Source of the DNA: Calendula officinalis
Lineage: Eukaryota > Streptophyta > Magnoliopsida > Asterales > Asteraceae
NCBI GenBank assembly: GCA_963853835.1
Contig: OY970824.1
Span: 2,919,001-2,983,000, forward strand
DNA length: 64,000 bases
Direction of reading: 5' to 3'
How positions within the stretch are numbered: the first letter of the stretch is position 1; each line of letters opens with the position of its first letter. The notes beneath the pieces were generated by a model that saw only the letters and a list, made by a program, of their open reading frames with translations, was not told the origin of the DNA and ran no database searches. Shown in pieces: positions 31,148-43,584 of the stretch. The position numbers and the translations under genes were made by a program.

Positions 31148-31445
31148 CTGAAGAATCCGGTTATCTGGAAAGCAGATGAAAATGTAAGAAGACGAAGAAG
31201 AGTGTGGTGGCTTTTAATAAAGGCTCTTCGAAAATCAATCTCCCTCTGATATCATATTCCAAAAAATAGTTATACGCATTAAATATGCCAAAAATTCCAA
31301 TTAAATATTTTCCCTAAAAAATACGGGTTTGTTTAAAGATAAGATTTTATTAAATAAAATATTTTATAATATATTAATGTGAAATTATTACTCCATTATT
31401 TATACATTTTTTTCATATACATATTCATACCTATTTCTAAACTTA
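31148..31445 (-). promoter_or_regulatory. THIC leader exon and promoter region
   Basis: The minus strand carries a pyrimidine-rich leader (CTCTTCTTCGTCTTCTTAC) before the donor. A TATTAAAAG near 31215 is a weak TATA-like candidate. Transcription start not determined. Confidence 0.4.
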
Positions 31446-31707
31446 GAGCATCTTCAATGGAAACTTTTTACAAAGTTTTTTACCTTTTATCTAGGTTATA
31501 TGAAGGTAAATAATCTTCTAGCAAAAAACTTTTGATTCAAAAGATTTTTCCTCCATAAGTCATTCTCAATACACACAAAAAGTTTTTTCTACATTTATAT
31601 GCATTGGAGCAAAAAAAAAAATTTGAAAGCTTATTATAAATTTTGAGTGGAAAGTCTATGTGTCAATTACAATAAGTCATTACAATGACTTAACCATTGG
31701 GATGCTC
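31446..31707. mobile_element. Tourist-like MITE, GAGCATCTTCAATGG ends, TSD TTA
   Basis: GAGCATCTTCAATGG faces CCATTGGGATGCTC, with TTA duplicated directly outside (31443-31445, 31708-31710). 262 bp. It sits upstream of THIC. Confidence 0.8.
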
Positions 31708-31710
31708 TTA

Positions 31711-33057
31711 AGAGGTGCAATTCACTAATTTTTTTTCCTTGTATGATCTCCTGATTTTAACATTTATTATCAAATGAATAGATATAAATGATATGCACCA
31801 TTATCATTTCTCTATATTGTAAATGTATTAAATTAAGTTTAATTTTATAACTAATAAATACAATTTTCAAATATAAATAATTCTTATAATTTTAACTAAA
31901 TATTCTTTATCTCAAAGGAGTATTATTGATTAGTTATGATATATGGGTATTTAGAGTTTTGAATATATAATGTGAAATAATGATGTGACACTAATTTAAT
32001 GATTTGACTTAAGCCACTATAACTTATCTCTAAGGAGAAATCTAATGAATTCTCTACCTTACCGTTTGCCTACAAAAAATTACTGCATGGAGACAGGCAA
32101 TTTTTCATACTTCATTTTTTTATAATGTTTAAAATGCAAAGTAAGATTGCTCATTGCTGACAAATTAATTCAATAATTTAATGTTTATATTTATTTTCAT
32201 TCTTCAGCATAGGCCATTCAGTTTAATGCGTTTGTGAAAGCAAAAAAAATAGAATCAATTGACTATTGCTTATCAAAGAGTCATTAGTGGTAAAAATATT
32301 TACTCTCAATCTTGAGGTTTTAGAATTAGATGGATTTAGAAGTAGATTTGAATTTACTGTTCAATTTTTTTTTATTTTTTTTACTATTTCTTAGGTTAAT
32401 TCTTTTGACATTGCCAAACAATGAAATCAATGGATTTCTCAGGCTATTTTATTTCATATCATTACAATTCTCCGCTTCATTTTATATCTTTAAATTTCTC
32501 TCTACCAAACGTACCCATAATTTTTTATAGTTTATGTTTATAAACCTTTTCTTTTTCATTTTTGACTTTGTTTATCATTATTGTTACTTGTTTTTTTATT
32601 AATCATTATAGGTAATATTTTTACACATGATTTTTATGATAGTCACGACAAATGTAATTTTAACTAACGACGTAATTTTGATTCATATTAATTTAGAAAT
32701 GAATTAATTAGCTTACTTTTTATTGTCTACTGAAACATTTAGAAATAAAAGAAAATACTTGAAATATTACCATAACAATGAGGTGAGAAAATCTTTTATG
32801 GGGGACCAAACTAAAAAACAAAATGAAGTCGCTTTTCTTCTTTTCGCGCGGGTCCGTCATCTGTAGATATTTTAGCAATTATTGTTAACTTTAGCGATAT
32901 GGTTTGTTAATCGGGTATGGCCGTATGGGTTTGATTAAGTGGTGGACTGGTAATGGGTTTGAGTTTTAATATCATCTTCATTACCACTTTTTGCTGATTA
33001 ATTGGTGCCTAAAGGCGGTAATTATTTTCCAAGATTCACATCTTCTCCTATATATGC
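31711..33057. other. AT-rich intergenic, nothing recognised
   Basis: Several short frames are low-complexity Phe/Leu/Ile strings from poly-T DNA and are not credible. The 5' end of the Helitron that ends at 36030 may lie here but was not found. Confidence 0.35.
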
Positions 33058-33400
33058 AGGTAAATCCGATTTCTATTCGACACCTCACCACTTTGCACGA
33101 TTCTGATTGGTCCTTTATTCCAGGTGTAATTCCAGGATTGGTCATTCGTTTTCCTCACAATTCGGTTCACAATGCACATCTTCGAATATTAAGCTATGAA
33201 ATTCCGGATTTCACGGCTTTGACTAAACAGCCTGTAAACCCTAAACCGAATTACGGAATTTATTCTGTACATTCAAACCCGAGCCTTCTTCTCTCCGCCA
33301 CAAATCTTCAACCGGAGTTATCTTCTTCCACGGTGGCGCTAATGGTGACGGCGATCACTTACTTAATCACAATAACAACCTCACTACTCTGCTATTAATA
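33058..33400 (+). other. Unrecognised GC-richer ORF just upstream of HINT3 fragment
   Basis: This stretch is less A/T-rich than its surroundings and is open in one frame (GVIPGLVIRFPHNSVHNAHL within it), ending at 33398 just before the HINT3-like start. I do not recognise it. It could be a captured exon fragment, or the natural 5' flank of the HINT3 exon. Confidence 0.3.
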
Positions 33401-33420
33401 TCGATTTCGTTCATTCATCA

Positions 33421-33618
33421 ATGGAGGCCGCACAACGACGTCGTTTATCTATAATCGCTTCTCATCTCCGCCCAATTTCAATTACACAAACTACCGAAAA
33501 CAATTCCTCATCAATTGTCTCCCGTTCTCATTGTGTTTCCGATTCTGAGATGCTGTGGAATCAGGAAACTGACTGTGTTTTCTGTAAGATTGTTCGGGGC
33601 GATTCACCTGATTTGAAG
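33421..33618 (+). pseudogene. First exon of a HINT3-like (HIT family adenylylsulfatase) gene, isolated
   Basis: 66 codons from ATG to a GT donor encode the HINT3-type N-terminus: EAAQRRRLSIIASHLRP, then the zinc/start motif of the HIT domain, DCVFCKIVRGDSPDLK. HIT proteins continue with a segment containing LYEDD and later the HxHxHxx catalytic motif; neither is found in the following 2.5 kb. The exon is clean but orphaned, and is followed by sequence from an unrelated gene. Confidence 0.75.
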
Positions 33619-34061
33619 GTATATTTGATTTTTAGGTTTTCGTGTTTGATTTTTATTTGATCTAGGGTTTAAGCTGTTCCAGAATCGTGCATTAATTTTT
33701 GTTAATTTGCTGAGTTATATTGTTCCCAAATTTGAAGCATACATGAAGATTCTTAATTGCCATAAATTGAATGTTTTTTTGAATACCGTAACACTAATTG
33801 TGATACCAACTATAAGCTGGCCTTTTGCCTATGTGATTAGAGTTCCAACTTCCAAATAAACAATTGTTATTTTGTTGAAGTGCTGAATTAAAGGAGATTT
33901 TGGACATTAGTTGGTTTTGATGCATCACAATATATTTAAAATTAGAGTTTCTTCATTTTGATCGCTGTAACATTTTCATTTTTACACAAGTAACCACGAT
34001 TTCATTTTCCTACTTTGATATCATTTTTTATGCAATTTAACATAGTTGTTTTCTGCTGCAG

Positions 34062-35310
34062 TGTTACATTGATCCTGAAGGACACACATGCTATTCGAAA
34101 CCACAAGTTTTTTAGCATCTTAAAAAGATGAACAATGGGACAGCTACTGTAATGCTATATTTACTTTAATATTTATTCCATTTTAATTTCTATTAATCTT
34201 ACGTAATTATGTTTTTTATTCAGCAAAATGCTGATAGCTCAGCTGCAGACCCAGATGTTCCCCAAACAAATGAATTAAATGAATCAACACTTCAAGGAAG
34301 ACCTAAAAGACAGAAAACAAAATCAAAGGTACCACCAGTTCATCTTTTATCCACCATTTTATCCCAATTATAGATATAGATACATATAGATATATATATA
34401 TATATAGATACATATACAATAATATAACATTTGGTGATTCAGGAATGGCTACCAGATGGATGGACTTGTGAAGTCAAAGTTCGAACATCTGGTAGTAGTA
34501 GTAGTAGTGGAATGAAATATAAGGTAACTAACTAACTAACTAAATGAAAATCAGTTTATTTATTTATTTTCAACCCTGTTTATTTTTTGTAACTTTAAAA
34601 AATTTAAGTTTTTATAACATTGTAGATTTACACAGATCCTATAAGTGGACAAAAGTTCTTATCAAAGCCACGGGTGCTGAGTCATCTTGCCAAAATAAAC
34701 GAGAGTCCAGCTGTACAGAGAGAAGTATCATATTTGGTATGCCTTTTTACATTTATACCCCCGACACATGAATTTGTTTATCTGACTGATTGTTGCTAAC
34801 GTGTGCCTCATTTTTAAGGTTGAGAAATATGCTACAAAAGCTGATGAGTCACAGTAATCTGAAGTCAATGAAAAGAAGACAATAAGCAGCCGAATGTCCT
34901 CTGAATATGAAGTTTGTTCCATTTTAACCCCAAGATTATATCCTAAATTTGATAATTGACCAGATTTGACTTATATTGGGTTATTTCTAGGTTATGTCAA
35001 GGACTCCAGTTAATATGAAGGATGGATTAAAGAAGTCAGAATGAGAAAAGGTGGGATTCCAGAGAAAAATGATCCGGTTAGTTTCTTCTTCTCTTTTTAA
35101 ATAATAAAAAAAATTCAATATTATATATAAAATTTAATCCAATGTGTTATAATTATGTAATTTTATATCCATGCAGTATTACCTAGACCCGTTGAGTGAT
35201 TATGTTTTTTTTTATCAAAAAAAGATGCTTCGCGTTATTTGGATTCTGGAGATATAAGGAAATGTGCTCTCAAACCACTGAAAAGGAATATTAATGAAGA
35301 TAAATATGTA
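34062..35310 (+). pseudogene. Decayed multi-MBD protein (MBD13-like) fragment
   Basis: Successive exon-like pieces with GT-AG borders (34062-34148, 34224-34329, 34443-34523, 34626-34736, 34819-) encode three methyl-CpG-binding-domain-like modules: CYIDPEGHTCYSKPQVF; EWLPDGWTCEVKVRTSG joined to YTDPISGQKFLSKPRVLSHL; and, near 35177-35290, YYLDPLSDYVF with KKDASRYLDSGDIRKC. In-frame stops occur after PQVF (TAG, 34113-34115), after ADESQ (TAA, near 34855) and after KKSE (TGA, near 35042). A basic Lys/Arg linker (GRPKRQKTKSK) separates the modules. MBD proteins read DNA methylation in the nucleus; this copy is not functional. Confidence 0.7.
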
Positions 35311-35999
35311 ACTTTTATTTTTTTTTAAATTTAATTAATATTAATTCTATTTGTTGACATAATCCTTATAAATTCTATTTATGTAAATATGTTTTAGCAT
35401 CTGACTTCATGACAGACTTCATGTTTCTTTTTGTACTCTTTGTACAAAATTATTGGTATATTAATAGGACTTCATGACAGACTTCATGTTTCTCACATTA
35501 GTTCAACACTTCTTCCATCAACAAACAATTCATAGATAAGTTTTCTTCTTAAATTATTGGTATATTAATAGGACTTATTCAAAAAAATTCAGATTTATCA
35601 TAATTGACTCGCATGTGCTAACAGTTTACTTCCAATTTCTGATGTCAAACTCGTGCAGCAATTAAATAAACTATATGGACTAGGAGCCTCTATGAACTTA
35701 AAGAACCAGTTTTTTAAGTGATTAGGCATAATTAAAATACATTTTAATTATGTAGCTGTATCACGAGTTAAGATTAAGAACGGATTGAAGGTTATTTGTT
35801 GTGACAGAGATGGAAATTACACTAATTCAATAGCAAATGTTGTTTACAAAGAAGTCTTATTTCGTCTATAAATTTTATGTAACATTTGTTCATGTATCAA
35901 ATTTTGTACAAACTCATCATTACAGCTATCGATTCTTATGTCATTTTTAATAGTATTAATCTTTGTTGGTATTTTTTTATAATATAAATCTTGAAGTAT
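35311..35999. repeat. AT-rich tail with a short tandem duplication
   Basis: GACTTCATGACAGACTTCAT occurs at 35404 and 35469 with ATTATTGGTATATTAATAGG repeated around them and once more near 35550. Otherwise no feature before the Helitron end. Confidence 0.55.
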
Positions 36000-36030
36000 G
36001 CCCGCCTAATCGGGCGGGCTATGAAGCTAG
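36000..36030 (+). mobile_element. Helitron 3' terminus
   Basis: A perfect hairpin, GCCCGCC-TAATCG-GGCGGGC (36000-36019), is followed after 7 bases by CTAG and then T, the CTRR end and host T expected of a Helitron. The 5' end was not found; the element may include the HINT3 and MBD pieces upstream. Confidence 0.7.
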
Positions 36031-37015
36031 TTATATAGTATATAGATATAGATAGATATTATATTTTTTATAATTAAAAAATAGCAATAAATTTGTAAGC
36101 ATATATATTCATTATCATATGTGACTTTTAAAACATATTTTTCAGTTTTTCTTCAAGTAAACCGGTAAATCTACATCTATTCTTAAGGTTCACAAATCCT
36201 CTCATAGACTAAAACTAAAAGATATGAGCAATATGTATTTCTTTCATACTCACATTTTCTTTTTTATTATTATTACAATTACAAATTTAGTGCTAGTTAA
36301 TTAGGGCGTGATTCAAAAAATAATAAAAGATCAGGAGTCATGCATTCGAATCCAAGTAGGATTAAAAAAACCCTTGTGGCTGCCGAGGTTTACACATGAT
36401 GACTCAGGGCTACTCGGAATGCGGGTAGTGACTCAATAATTAGTCGGCTCGCAATGTGTGTCGAAACGTTTGGCTCTGTGAGTAAAAAAATAATAATACA
36501 TTTCATGATATCATTTTGTATTGCTTTTTACTCTTTTCCCCGTGATATCTCTAGACTTGCTTCTTTCACCATCAACGGTTGTTGCTTAGTTTTTCATTAA
36601 ATATTTAAATAATACTGTGAATTAAAAAGGGACACAAGTTGACACTAAAAGTAAAAGTAAGATGTAATAATAGCAATTAGTGAACGTCACCAACCACAAC
36701 TTTATTTTGATTCATACAAAATAAATAAACTGTAAACATTGACGACAATGACACTCAAACTTTTTAAATGAATGGTATGAAGAATATAACATACGAAGTA
36801 TATATAGTTGTACATTTATCTAGAAGTAAAGAGATTACTTACAAAAAGTTGTGAACATCGCCAACCACTTATATTTTGATTCATACAAAAGAAGTAAATT
36901 ATAAATTGAAAATGTGTGTTTGTTAAATGATGGCCCGTTTGTATGTATAATTTTTCATAAATTTTGTTTCCTTGGTTCGTTATACCCATGTTATTGTCCC
37001 TTCATTTCCTACCAA
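36031..37015. other. Intergenic with a possible SINE
   Basis: Around 36293-36490, GCATTCGAATCC resembles a pol III B-box and the flank TTAGGGCGTGATTC could be a degenerate A-box, suggesting a tRNA-derived SINE. No gene recognised. Confidence 0.3.
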
Positions 37016-37061
37016 AGACCGACGACCCTTTGGGCCTTTGGAAGGCCCCACGAGTCGGTCT
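37016..37061. other. Strong GC-rich hairpin
   Basis: AGACCGAC pairs with GTCGGTCT at the outside, and GGGCC-TTTGGAA-GGCCC pairs inside, in a 46-base segment within AT-rich DNA. It could be a transposon end or a transcript terminator-like fold; no CTRR follows, so a Helitron end is not supported. Confidence 0.6.
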
Positions 37062-39480
37062 CATTGCCAACATGACAGAGGTAAACTGTATAAATTATGG
37101 TTAAAAGATTAGTTATTCGTCTATGTGTGCTTTACACCATGTATATGCACTCATATTTATTTCATCTTGTTTCTTTTTTATCTGGCCCATCTTTAGTAAT
37201 GGGTGACAAACATCTTCTTTCACTACATTTGTAACCCCACAATCCACAATGATACCATCATGGTTGCTCAAGCCAATTAGTGCAGGTAGATATTTTCGAT
37301 TATGCCTTTGACCCTTTCATTGTCATGATAAATAAGTGCCTATCACACTCAACCCACCACGTCGTTTTTGTTTTTTTTTATAAATAATTTTAAGAACTAA
37401 TCACTAAAAAAATGTATTACTTTATATTAAGGGGATATCTAATTACTATTTGGTCAAATCTTATTAGCCATATAACTTCTTGCTAAGCAACTAAAACAAT
37501 AAATAAAGTATAAAGTCCTAAAAAAAATTATGTGTTGCTACTAGTATATAAAATAGAATACGATAAACCTATGAGATTGGAGTGTGTATACATTATACTA
37601 TATATGTACACTCGTATTGGATAACAAACTGTATAAATTAAAGATAGCGCAGATATTATAAAACTCACTTGTAATACTTCATTAAAGATTATTTGGTACT
37701 ATTAGGCCCAGTAAGTTCTCTTGAATCAGTTTTGTTCGGTTTGTCTTTTATGTCACTTTTGTTTTGACGTAATCCTTTTAATTAGAATTCATTTCTATTA
37801 CAAAGGGTTTTTGAATAACTTTTTATTACTAGTTCAATTCTTATGTAATTTAAACATTATATCATTGAGTGAATTGAGATTACCTAGCTAATAGCTAAGA
37901 ATTCTATTACATTCCCTGAATGAACTAATAAATTATAATATTTTGTATGCTTCTGACTTTAAAATTGTTCAAATATATTAAAAAAATTAAAAGTCTAAAT
38001 TAAAATTTTTTAATAATTCAATTAATTAAAAAATTAAATGAATTAAAAAAATTAAAACATTAAAGAAAATTAAAATATATATATATATATAATGAAAATA
38101 TAAATAATATAAATAATATAAATTAAAAAATTACAAATTACAAATTATGAACCAATTAGGAAGAATCATGAAAAGATAAAAGCTCGTGATTAGTCGGTAC
38201 GTAAAAGAAGCTTATCTGATCAAATTAACCAAAGTACACCAAGTTGATTATGAACCAATTAGGAAGTCACGCCCACATGAATTAAACATTATACTAGCAG
38301 GTGACAATTAAAGAGAAAATCACAATTTGAACCTAAGAGAAAAAGGGCCACACATTTGGATTAATACTACTGGCCCATTTAGGAATTGATATAGTACATT
38401 GAACTTTGAAGGGCCACGAAATTAAACAAAAGAAAATGAATTTAAGTCAGTCATTTTGTGGGGATTTAATTAACAGATTGGGCCAAATATTAATCTACGA
38501 ACGTCACAAGGCCGGCCACTCACAAATAAACACCTAAAGCCCACTTGCATGTTAATAAAAGGTCACGATTAAAAGAACCCAAGGCTAGGGACGGAAAAAA
38601 AACCCCTAAAAGGACGAAACACAATTCGAGCCTCAAAGCATCCTACATCAATAATCATTTAGTTCAATTTCTTATTTTTACAAATGATGTCTTTGATTTT
38701 TTTATTATTATTTGACGTTTGATCCGTCTAGTATGTCTATATACTAGACCCTTGTTTCATTATGGTTTGATGAACTTGAGATTTTAGGTTTGATTTATTT
38801 TTAAAATTATTTTTATGTTTTTGAACATTTATTGATTGTAACGAAGAATCTTTTAGTTTAACCATAAATTTTGCATGTTTGGAATGTTCATTAGTTAATT
38901 ATCTAGATTATGAAAGTGTAGACATAGTTGATTAATTTCCTTTACTTTTCGTTTAGATGACCTAGTAGGCGACTCATTGATTAGATAGGTGTAGCTAAAA
39001 GATTAATTCTTAGAAAAGAGATTCCTAGGAACCATATTACGGACATTGTAGGAAGTTGAGAGAAATCCGGCTTCCTAACTTCTAGAGTATCATATCAATC
39101 AGGTCTTAACCAACAAAACCTAGATCAAGAGGAATTCTATCATAGTGAATGTTTTCTTAAATCTGTTAGAGTTTCTTTATCAATTGATGTATTGTTAGAT
39201 CTTTGTTTTTAATCGGTTAGATTTAAAATGCCTAATTTTTTGATTTGCATGACCATCGTATTAGCTGTCGTTTTTTGTTTAAATATGTTTATCGGTGAGT
39301 CGAATTAAATGTTGTGGCTAGGTTTATTATTGTAGGTTTATGTGGTTTTGATAGATGAAACATTAATTGTGAATTGGTACGTGTTTGGAAGATTTGATTT
39401 GTGAGTTGTTTGAATTTTATTTAGTTTTTGATAGATGTTAGTTTGTGATGTTTGGTCAATTGAATAACTTTAAATGAATC
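37062..39480. other. AT-rich intergenic, nothing recognised
   Basis: Long low-complexity A/T-rich region. No credible gene; 38270-38650 is somewhat richer but not identifiable. Confidence 0.4.
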
Positions 39481-39489
39481 AGTAGTAGA

Positions 39490-39632
39490 TTTGCTTTGCC
39501 TGCCCTAGGGCAATTGGCCTAGCAATATGCCGATATGGTGTGCTCTTGACCTTATGGTTAGGGGTTTGAGTCTCATCATAGACATAACTGATAATTAGGA
39601 GTAGATTAAATTTGTCGTTAAAAAAAATAATA
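39490..39632 (+). mobile_element. tRNA-derived SINE candidate
   Basis: TTGGCCTAGCAATATGCC resembles a pol III A-box, GGGGTTTGAGTCTCATC a B-box about 50 bases later, and the segment ends in TTAAAAAAAATAAT. Length and layout fit plant SINEs. No flanking duplication was confirmed. Confidence 0.4.
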
Positions 39633-40424
39633 CTAGTAGATTTGCTAATGAATAGGAGTTTATGGTGTTGAGTCGGACGAAGTAGCTAGCGAGACTTCTC
39701 TTTTCTTCTTTTTCCCTATTTTTTCTTTAATTTTGTTTTATTAATTTTGGTGCTATTAATTGGTATTAGTGGTTTACTAAAAAATATATGAATGCCTATT
39801 GAAGTGGTAGCTTAACTGAATAAAATATTGTTTTATTAATTAAGTAACTATTAGTTTTATTAAATATTTTTATTTTATTACTTCTAATTTATAATTTTTA
39901 TTTTATATTATACTTTTATTTTTTTTAATTTTTAATTTTATATTTGATAATAATAATAAAAAAGTTAAATAGATATGACAAGTCTTCATTAAAAAAAAAT
40001 ACTTTTAGTCGAAAATTAATATTTTCATTAATCACTATAAATTATAAAAATAATATTTAATTTTAAATAAGAAGATAAAAAAGAAGTGAAACTTATAACT
40101 GTTTAAAATATTTTAAAAAAATAAAAAATAAAGATATAAGAGTAGTTGTTAAAAAAATAAAAATAAAAAATAAAAATAAAAAGTAAAATTGCTAACACCT
40201 ATGTAATCTCTCAACTTTCATTTGCCTTGAACACAATTTCCAAAGTAAAAAGTATGTGAACTTTGATAAAGGGTGTGTAATTGGTAGAGATGGGTGTTTG
40301 AATAGGAGGACTCAAATGTTAATTGTGGGTGTAGCGTAAATCTAAAAACGTTTGTGGTCAAAATAACATTGAAAAAACTAAAACACCCCTTAATATATAC
40401 TCCTGTGCAGCCGCATTAGCTGTT
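39633..40424. other. Upstream region of the CDC48C-like gene
   Basis: Very A/T-rich low-complexity DNA to about 40190, then ordinary promoter-like sequence. No clear TATA element was assigned. Confidence 0.4.
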
Positions 40425-43400
40425 ATGGGGAAAGGAGGGATGAAGCCGTTCGACAGAGTACTACTCAGACGGATTCAGTCCACCGGCGGTAACTCTTCTC
40501 TGCCCGTCGATGAACTCGTCAAACAGCTCCGCTCCGATTTTCATGACTACGGCCGCCATAAGCCACAAGAATTCACCAAGATGGTCAAACAATTTCTAGA
40601 TTCCAACCAGAAGAAGCAGAAATCAAAACGCAATCATGACGACGATTCTCCGGTAAGCAAAAAAGCGAAGAAAATTGATAGTAAAGAAGAAACATCACAA
40701 TCAAATTCTTCGGAATCGGAATCGTCTTCAGAAGAAGATATAAGTGCGGTTTCGACCTCTGATTACCGTCTGCAATTTGAGCCGGAGGTTGACCTAACTG
40801 CATCAATGCTTAGAAACAAGTACGGCGGCTCAAAAATTGATCCTAAAAATTTGGAGTTAGAGGTGGTTACCAATAGCAACAATAAGAAGGTTGATATGAT
40901 GATGGAAGATAGAGGCGTTAATCAGGTAGTGAAACCAAAGGCAGCAGAGAAACCAAATAGCTCATTGAACGATAATGGCGATGTGAAAGATGATGGACCT
41001 AGGTTTAAGGACCTTGGTGGTATGAATGCTGTATTACATAAGTTAAAAATGGAGGTGATTGTTCCATTATATCATCCAGAGTTGCTAAGTAGCCTCGGTG
41101 TTAGACCGATTTCTGGGATATTATTGAACGGGCCACCAGGGTGTGGGAAGACTACACTGGCTCATGCAATTGCTAATGAAACTGGATTTCCGTTTTATCA
41201 GATTTCAGCCCCTGAATTGGTCTCTGGTATATCAGGTAATTTTAATTTTAATTTTAATTTGTGTTTTCTATACTTCAAATTGCAAAAAAAAAAAAAAAAC
41301 CTTATTCAATTACATCGATTTCAGGTGCATCAGAAGAGAATATCCGAGAATTGTTCTCAAAAGCACACAGAACAGCTCCATCGATAGTTTTCATTGATAA
41401 AATTGATGCAATTGCTTCAAAACGAGAAAATGTTCAAAGAGAAATGGAACGAAGGATTGTAACACAATTAATGACATGTATGGATCAATCTCACAGACCA
41501 GATGACAAACCTGGACATGTTTTAGTAATTGCTGCAACTAACAGACCTGATTCACTTGACCCTGCATTAAGAAGACCGGGCCGGTTTGACCGTGAGATTA
41601 CTTTAGGCGTTCCAGATGAAAAATCAAGACTACAGATTCTTTCTGTTCTTACACGCGGTGTGAAACTTGAAGGTGCTTTTGATTTGGTCAAACTTTCTAG
41701 GTCAACTCCTAGATTTGTGGGGACTGATTTAAAAGCATTGGTGCGTGATGCTGGTATTCTTGCTGTGAACAGAATTAATGATGGAAGGAAATCACAACTT
41801 TCTATACAAAATGCAGATGATGATGACTGGTGGAAGATAGCTTGGACTCCTGAAGAAATGGAAAAACTTAGCATTACAATGTCTGATTGTCAGGTAACAA
41901 TTGTTATCAAATTTGTTTATTTGTTGCTTTAAATGTTTTTTATTAATTATTATTATCAGGTAGCAGCTAAATTGGTTCAAGCGTCTTCTAAAAGAGAAGG
42001 ATTTTCTAGCATTCCAAATGTTAAATGGGAAGACGTTGGTGGTCTTGATCTACTGAGAAAGGAGTTTGACCGTTACATAGTTAGGCGTATAAAGTACCCT
42101 GATGCATTTGAGGTAAACCGTAAATTTATTAAATATATATCAAATTTCCAAATAATATATAATTTCATGTTTTTAATTAATATATATCTTAATTATTTAT
42201 AGGAACTTGGAATTGATTTGGAGACAGGGTTTTTACTATATGGACCTCCTGGTTGTGGAAAAACATTAATTGTTAAAGCTGTTGCTAATGAAGCAGGAGC
42301 TAATTTTATTCACATTAAAGTCTATCACTAATTCAACTTATTATTATTATTGTTATCCACCTAATGATTTTTATCTAAAAATTATTATTTATTTTTTTTT
42401 GTAAAGGGTCCTGAGCTTTTTAGCAAATACGTGGGTGAGAGTGAATTAGAAGTGCGGAAGCTTTTCAGTCGTGAAAGAGCTTGTTCTCCATGCATAATCT
42501 TTTTTTATGAGGTCATCCTTGCATTAAATAAATGATATCTGACAAATTTCACTATGTTTTTTGGGATTAATATTTTTTTTACTTTATTTCAGGTTGATGC
42601 TCTGACAACAAATCGTGGAAAGGAAGGGGATTCGGTTGTTGAGCGAGTTGTAAACCAGGTAAGCAAAATTTTGATAGTTGTTGACTGAGTTAGCTGCTAA
42701 CTGATCTTTATCTGGACCGGATCCACATGATTGCTTGTTATTGCAGCTATTGATAGAGCTAGATGGTGTTGATGAGCGTAAAGGAGTTTATGTAATCGGT
42801 GCCACTAACAGGTGATATACTGATACTGACACGTCATCTTTCTGTTAATTAAGGGGTAGTTACATGCATAAATTATTTGTACTTTTATTGTTGGTTGATG
42901 ATTCCAAAAATGCAGGGGGTAGTTATTCCTAAGGGCTATCATTATCATTTTCCTTATTATGATTATTATATTATTCTAGGCCAGAAGGGATGGACGAAGC
43001 AATTTTACGTCCCGGAAGATTTGGGAAACATTTGTATGTCCCGTTACCAAATGAAGATGAACGTGGAGTAATCCTAAAAGCTCTTGCTAGAAAGAAGCTT
43101 TTAGATGCTGACGTGGACTTGATTGCTATTGGTCGGAGTAAAGCTTGTGCTGATTTTAGTGGAGCTCATCTTAAAGACTTGGTTTGTGTTTTTAATTTAT
43201 TCTTTTATCATTATATGCATCGTTTATTGATCGTTTTTGTTAAAATTTTAGATGAACGAAGCTGCAATGGTGGCTTTTGAAGAGAAATGTAGTCAAACTG
43301 AAGCTTGTAATGAAGCTGAAGGGACTTCAGTATCATTGCCACATACTATTATTATTAAAGTTGCACATTTTGATCAAGCATTGGTGAAAATCAAGTCTTC

Positions 43401-43584
43401 TCTCTTGAAGAAGGTATGAGTTACCTCTATTTTCATGTCATGTTTTTGATATAGATTGGTGGGTGTGGCGAGTTGGTTGACGGGTCAAAACAGATACAGG
43501 TGGGTTGACCCGCAAACAATCTAATATTATATGTTTTTTTTTTTGTTTTTTTTGCAGCAAAAGCAGTATTCAAGAGAGTTTTAA
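40425..43584 (+). CDS. CDC48C/NVL-like double AAA ATPase, both Walker B motifs altered
   Basis: Ten exons (40425-41235, 41325-41893, 41960-42112, 42203-42319, 42407-42511, 42593-42658, 42747-42811, 42980-43181, 43252-43413, 43558-43584) give a continuous 758-aa protein. Family members act in nuclear ribosome assembly (NVL type). N-terminal winged region, then a Lys/Ser/Glu-rich nuclear-type linker (KKAKKIDSKEE). Domain 1: Walker A GPPGCGKT at 236-243, Walker B IVFIDKIDAI, sensor/arginine-finger region ATNRPDSLDPALRRPGRFD. Domain 2: Walker A GPPGCGKT at 525-532, Walker B CIIFFYEVDAL, then ATNRPEGMDEAILRPGRFG. The usual DE pair is DK at 295-296 and YE at 584-585. The C-terminus stops soon after QKQYSREF, shorter than usual. 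Probably a pseudoenzyme paralog or very early pseudogene. Confidence 0.85.

Noticed and set aside
32330..32530. 66-aa Phe/Leu-rich ORF resembling a membrane protein
   Set aside because: Composition follows poly-T DNA; no family motif.
42877..43071. 64-aa ORF inside the CDC48C-like gene
   Set aside because: Starts in an intron and runs out of frame through exon 8.
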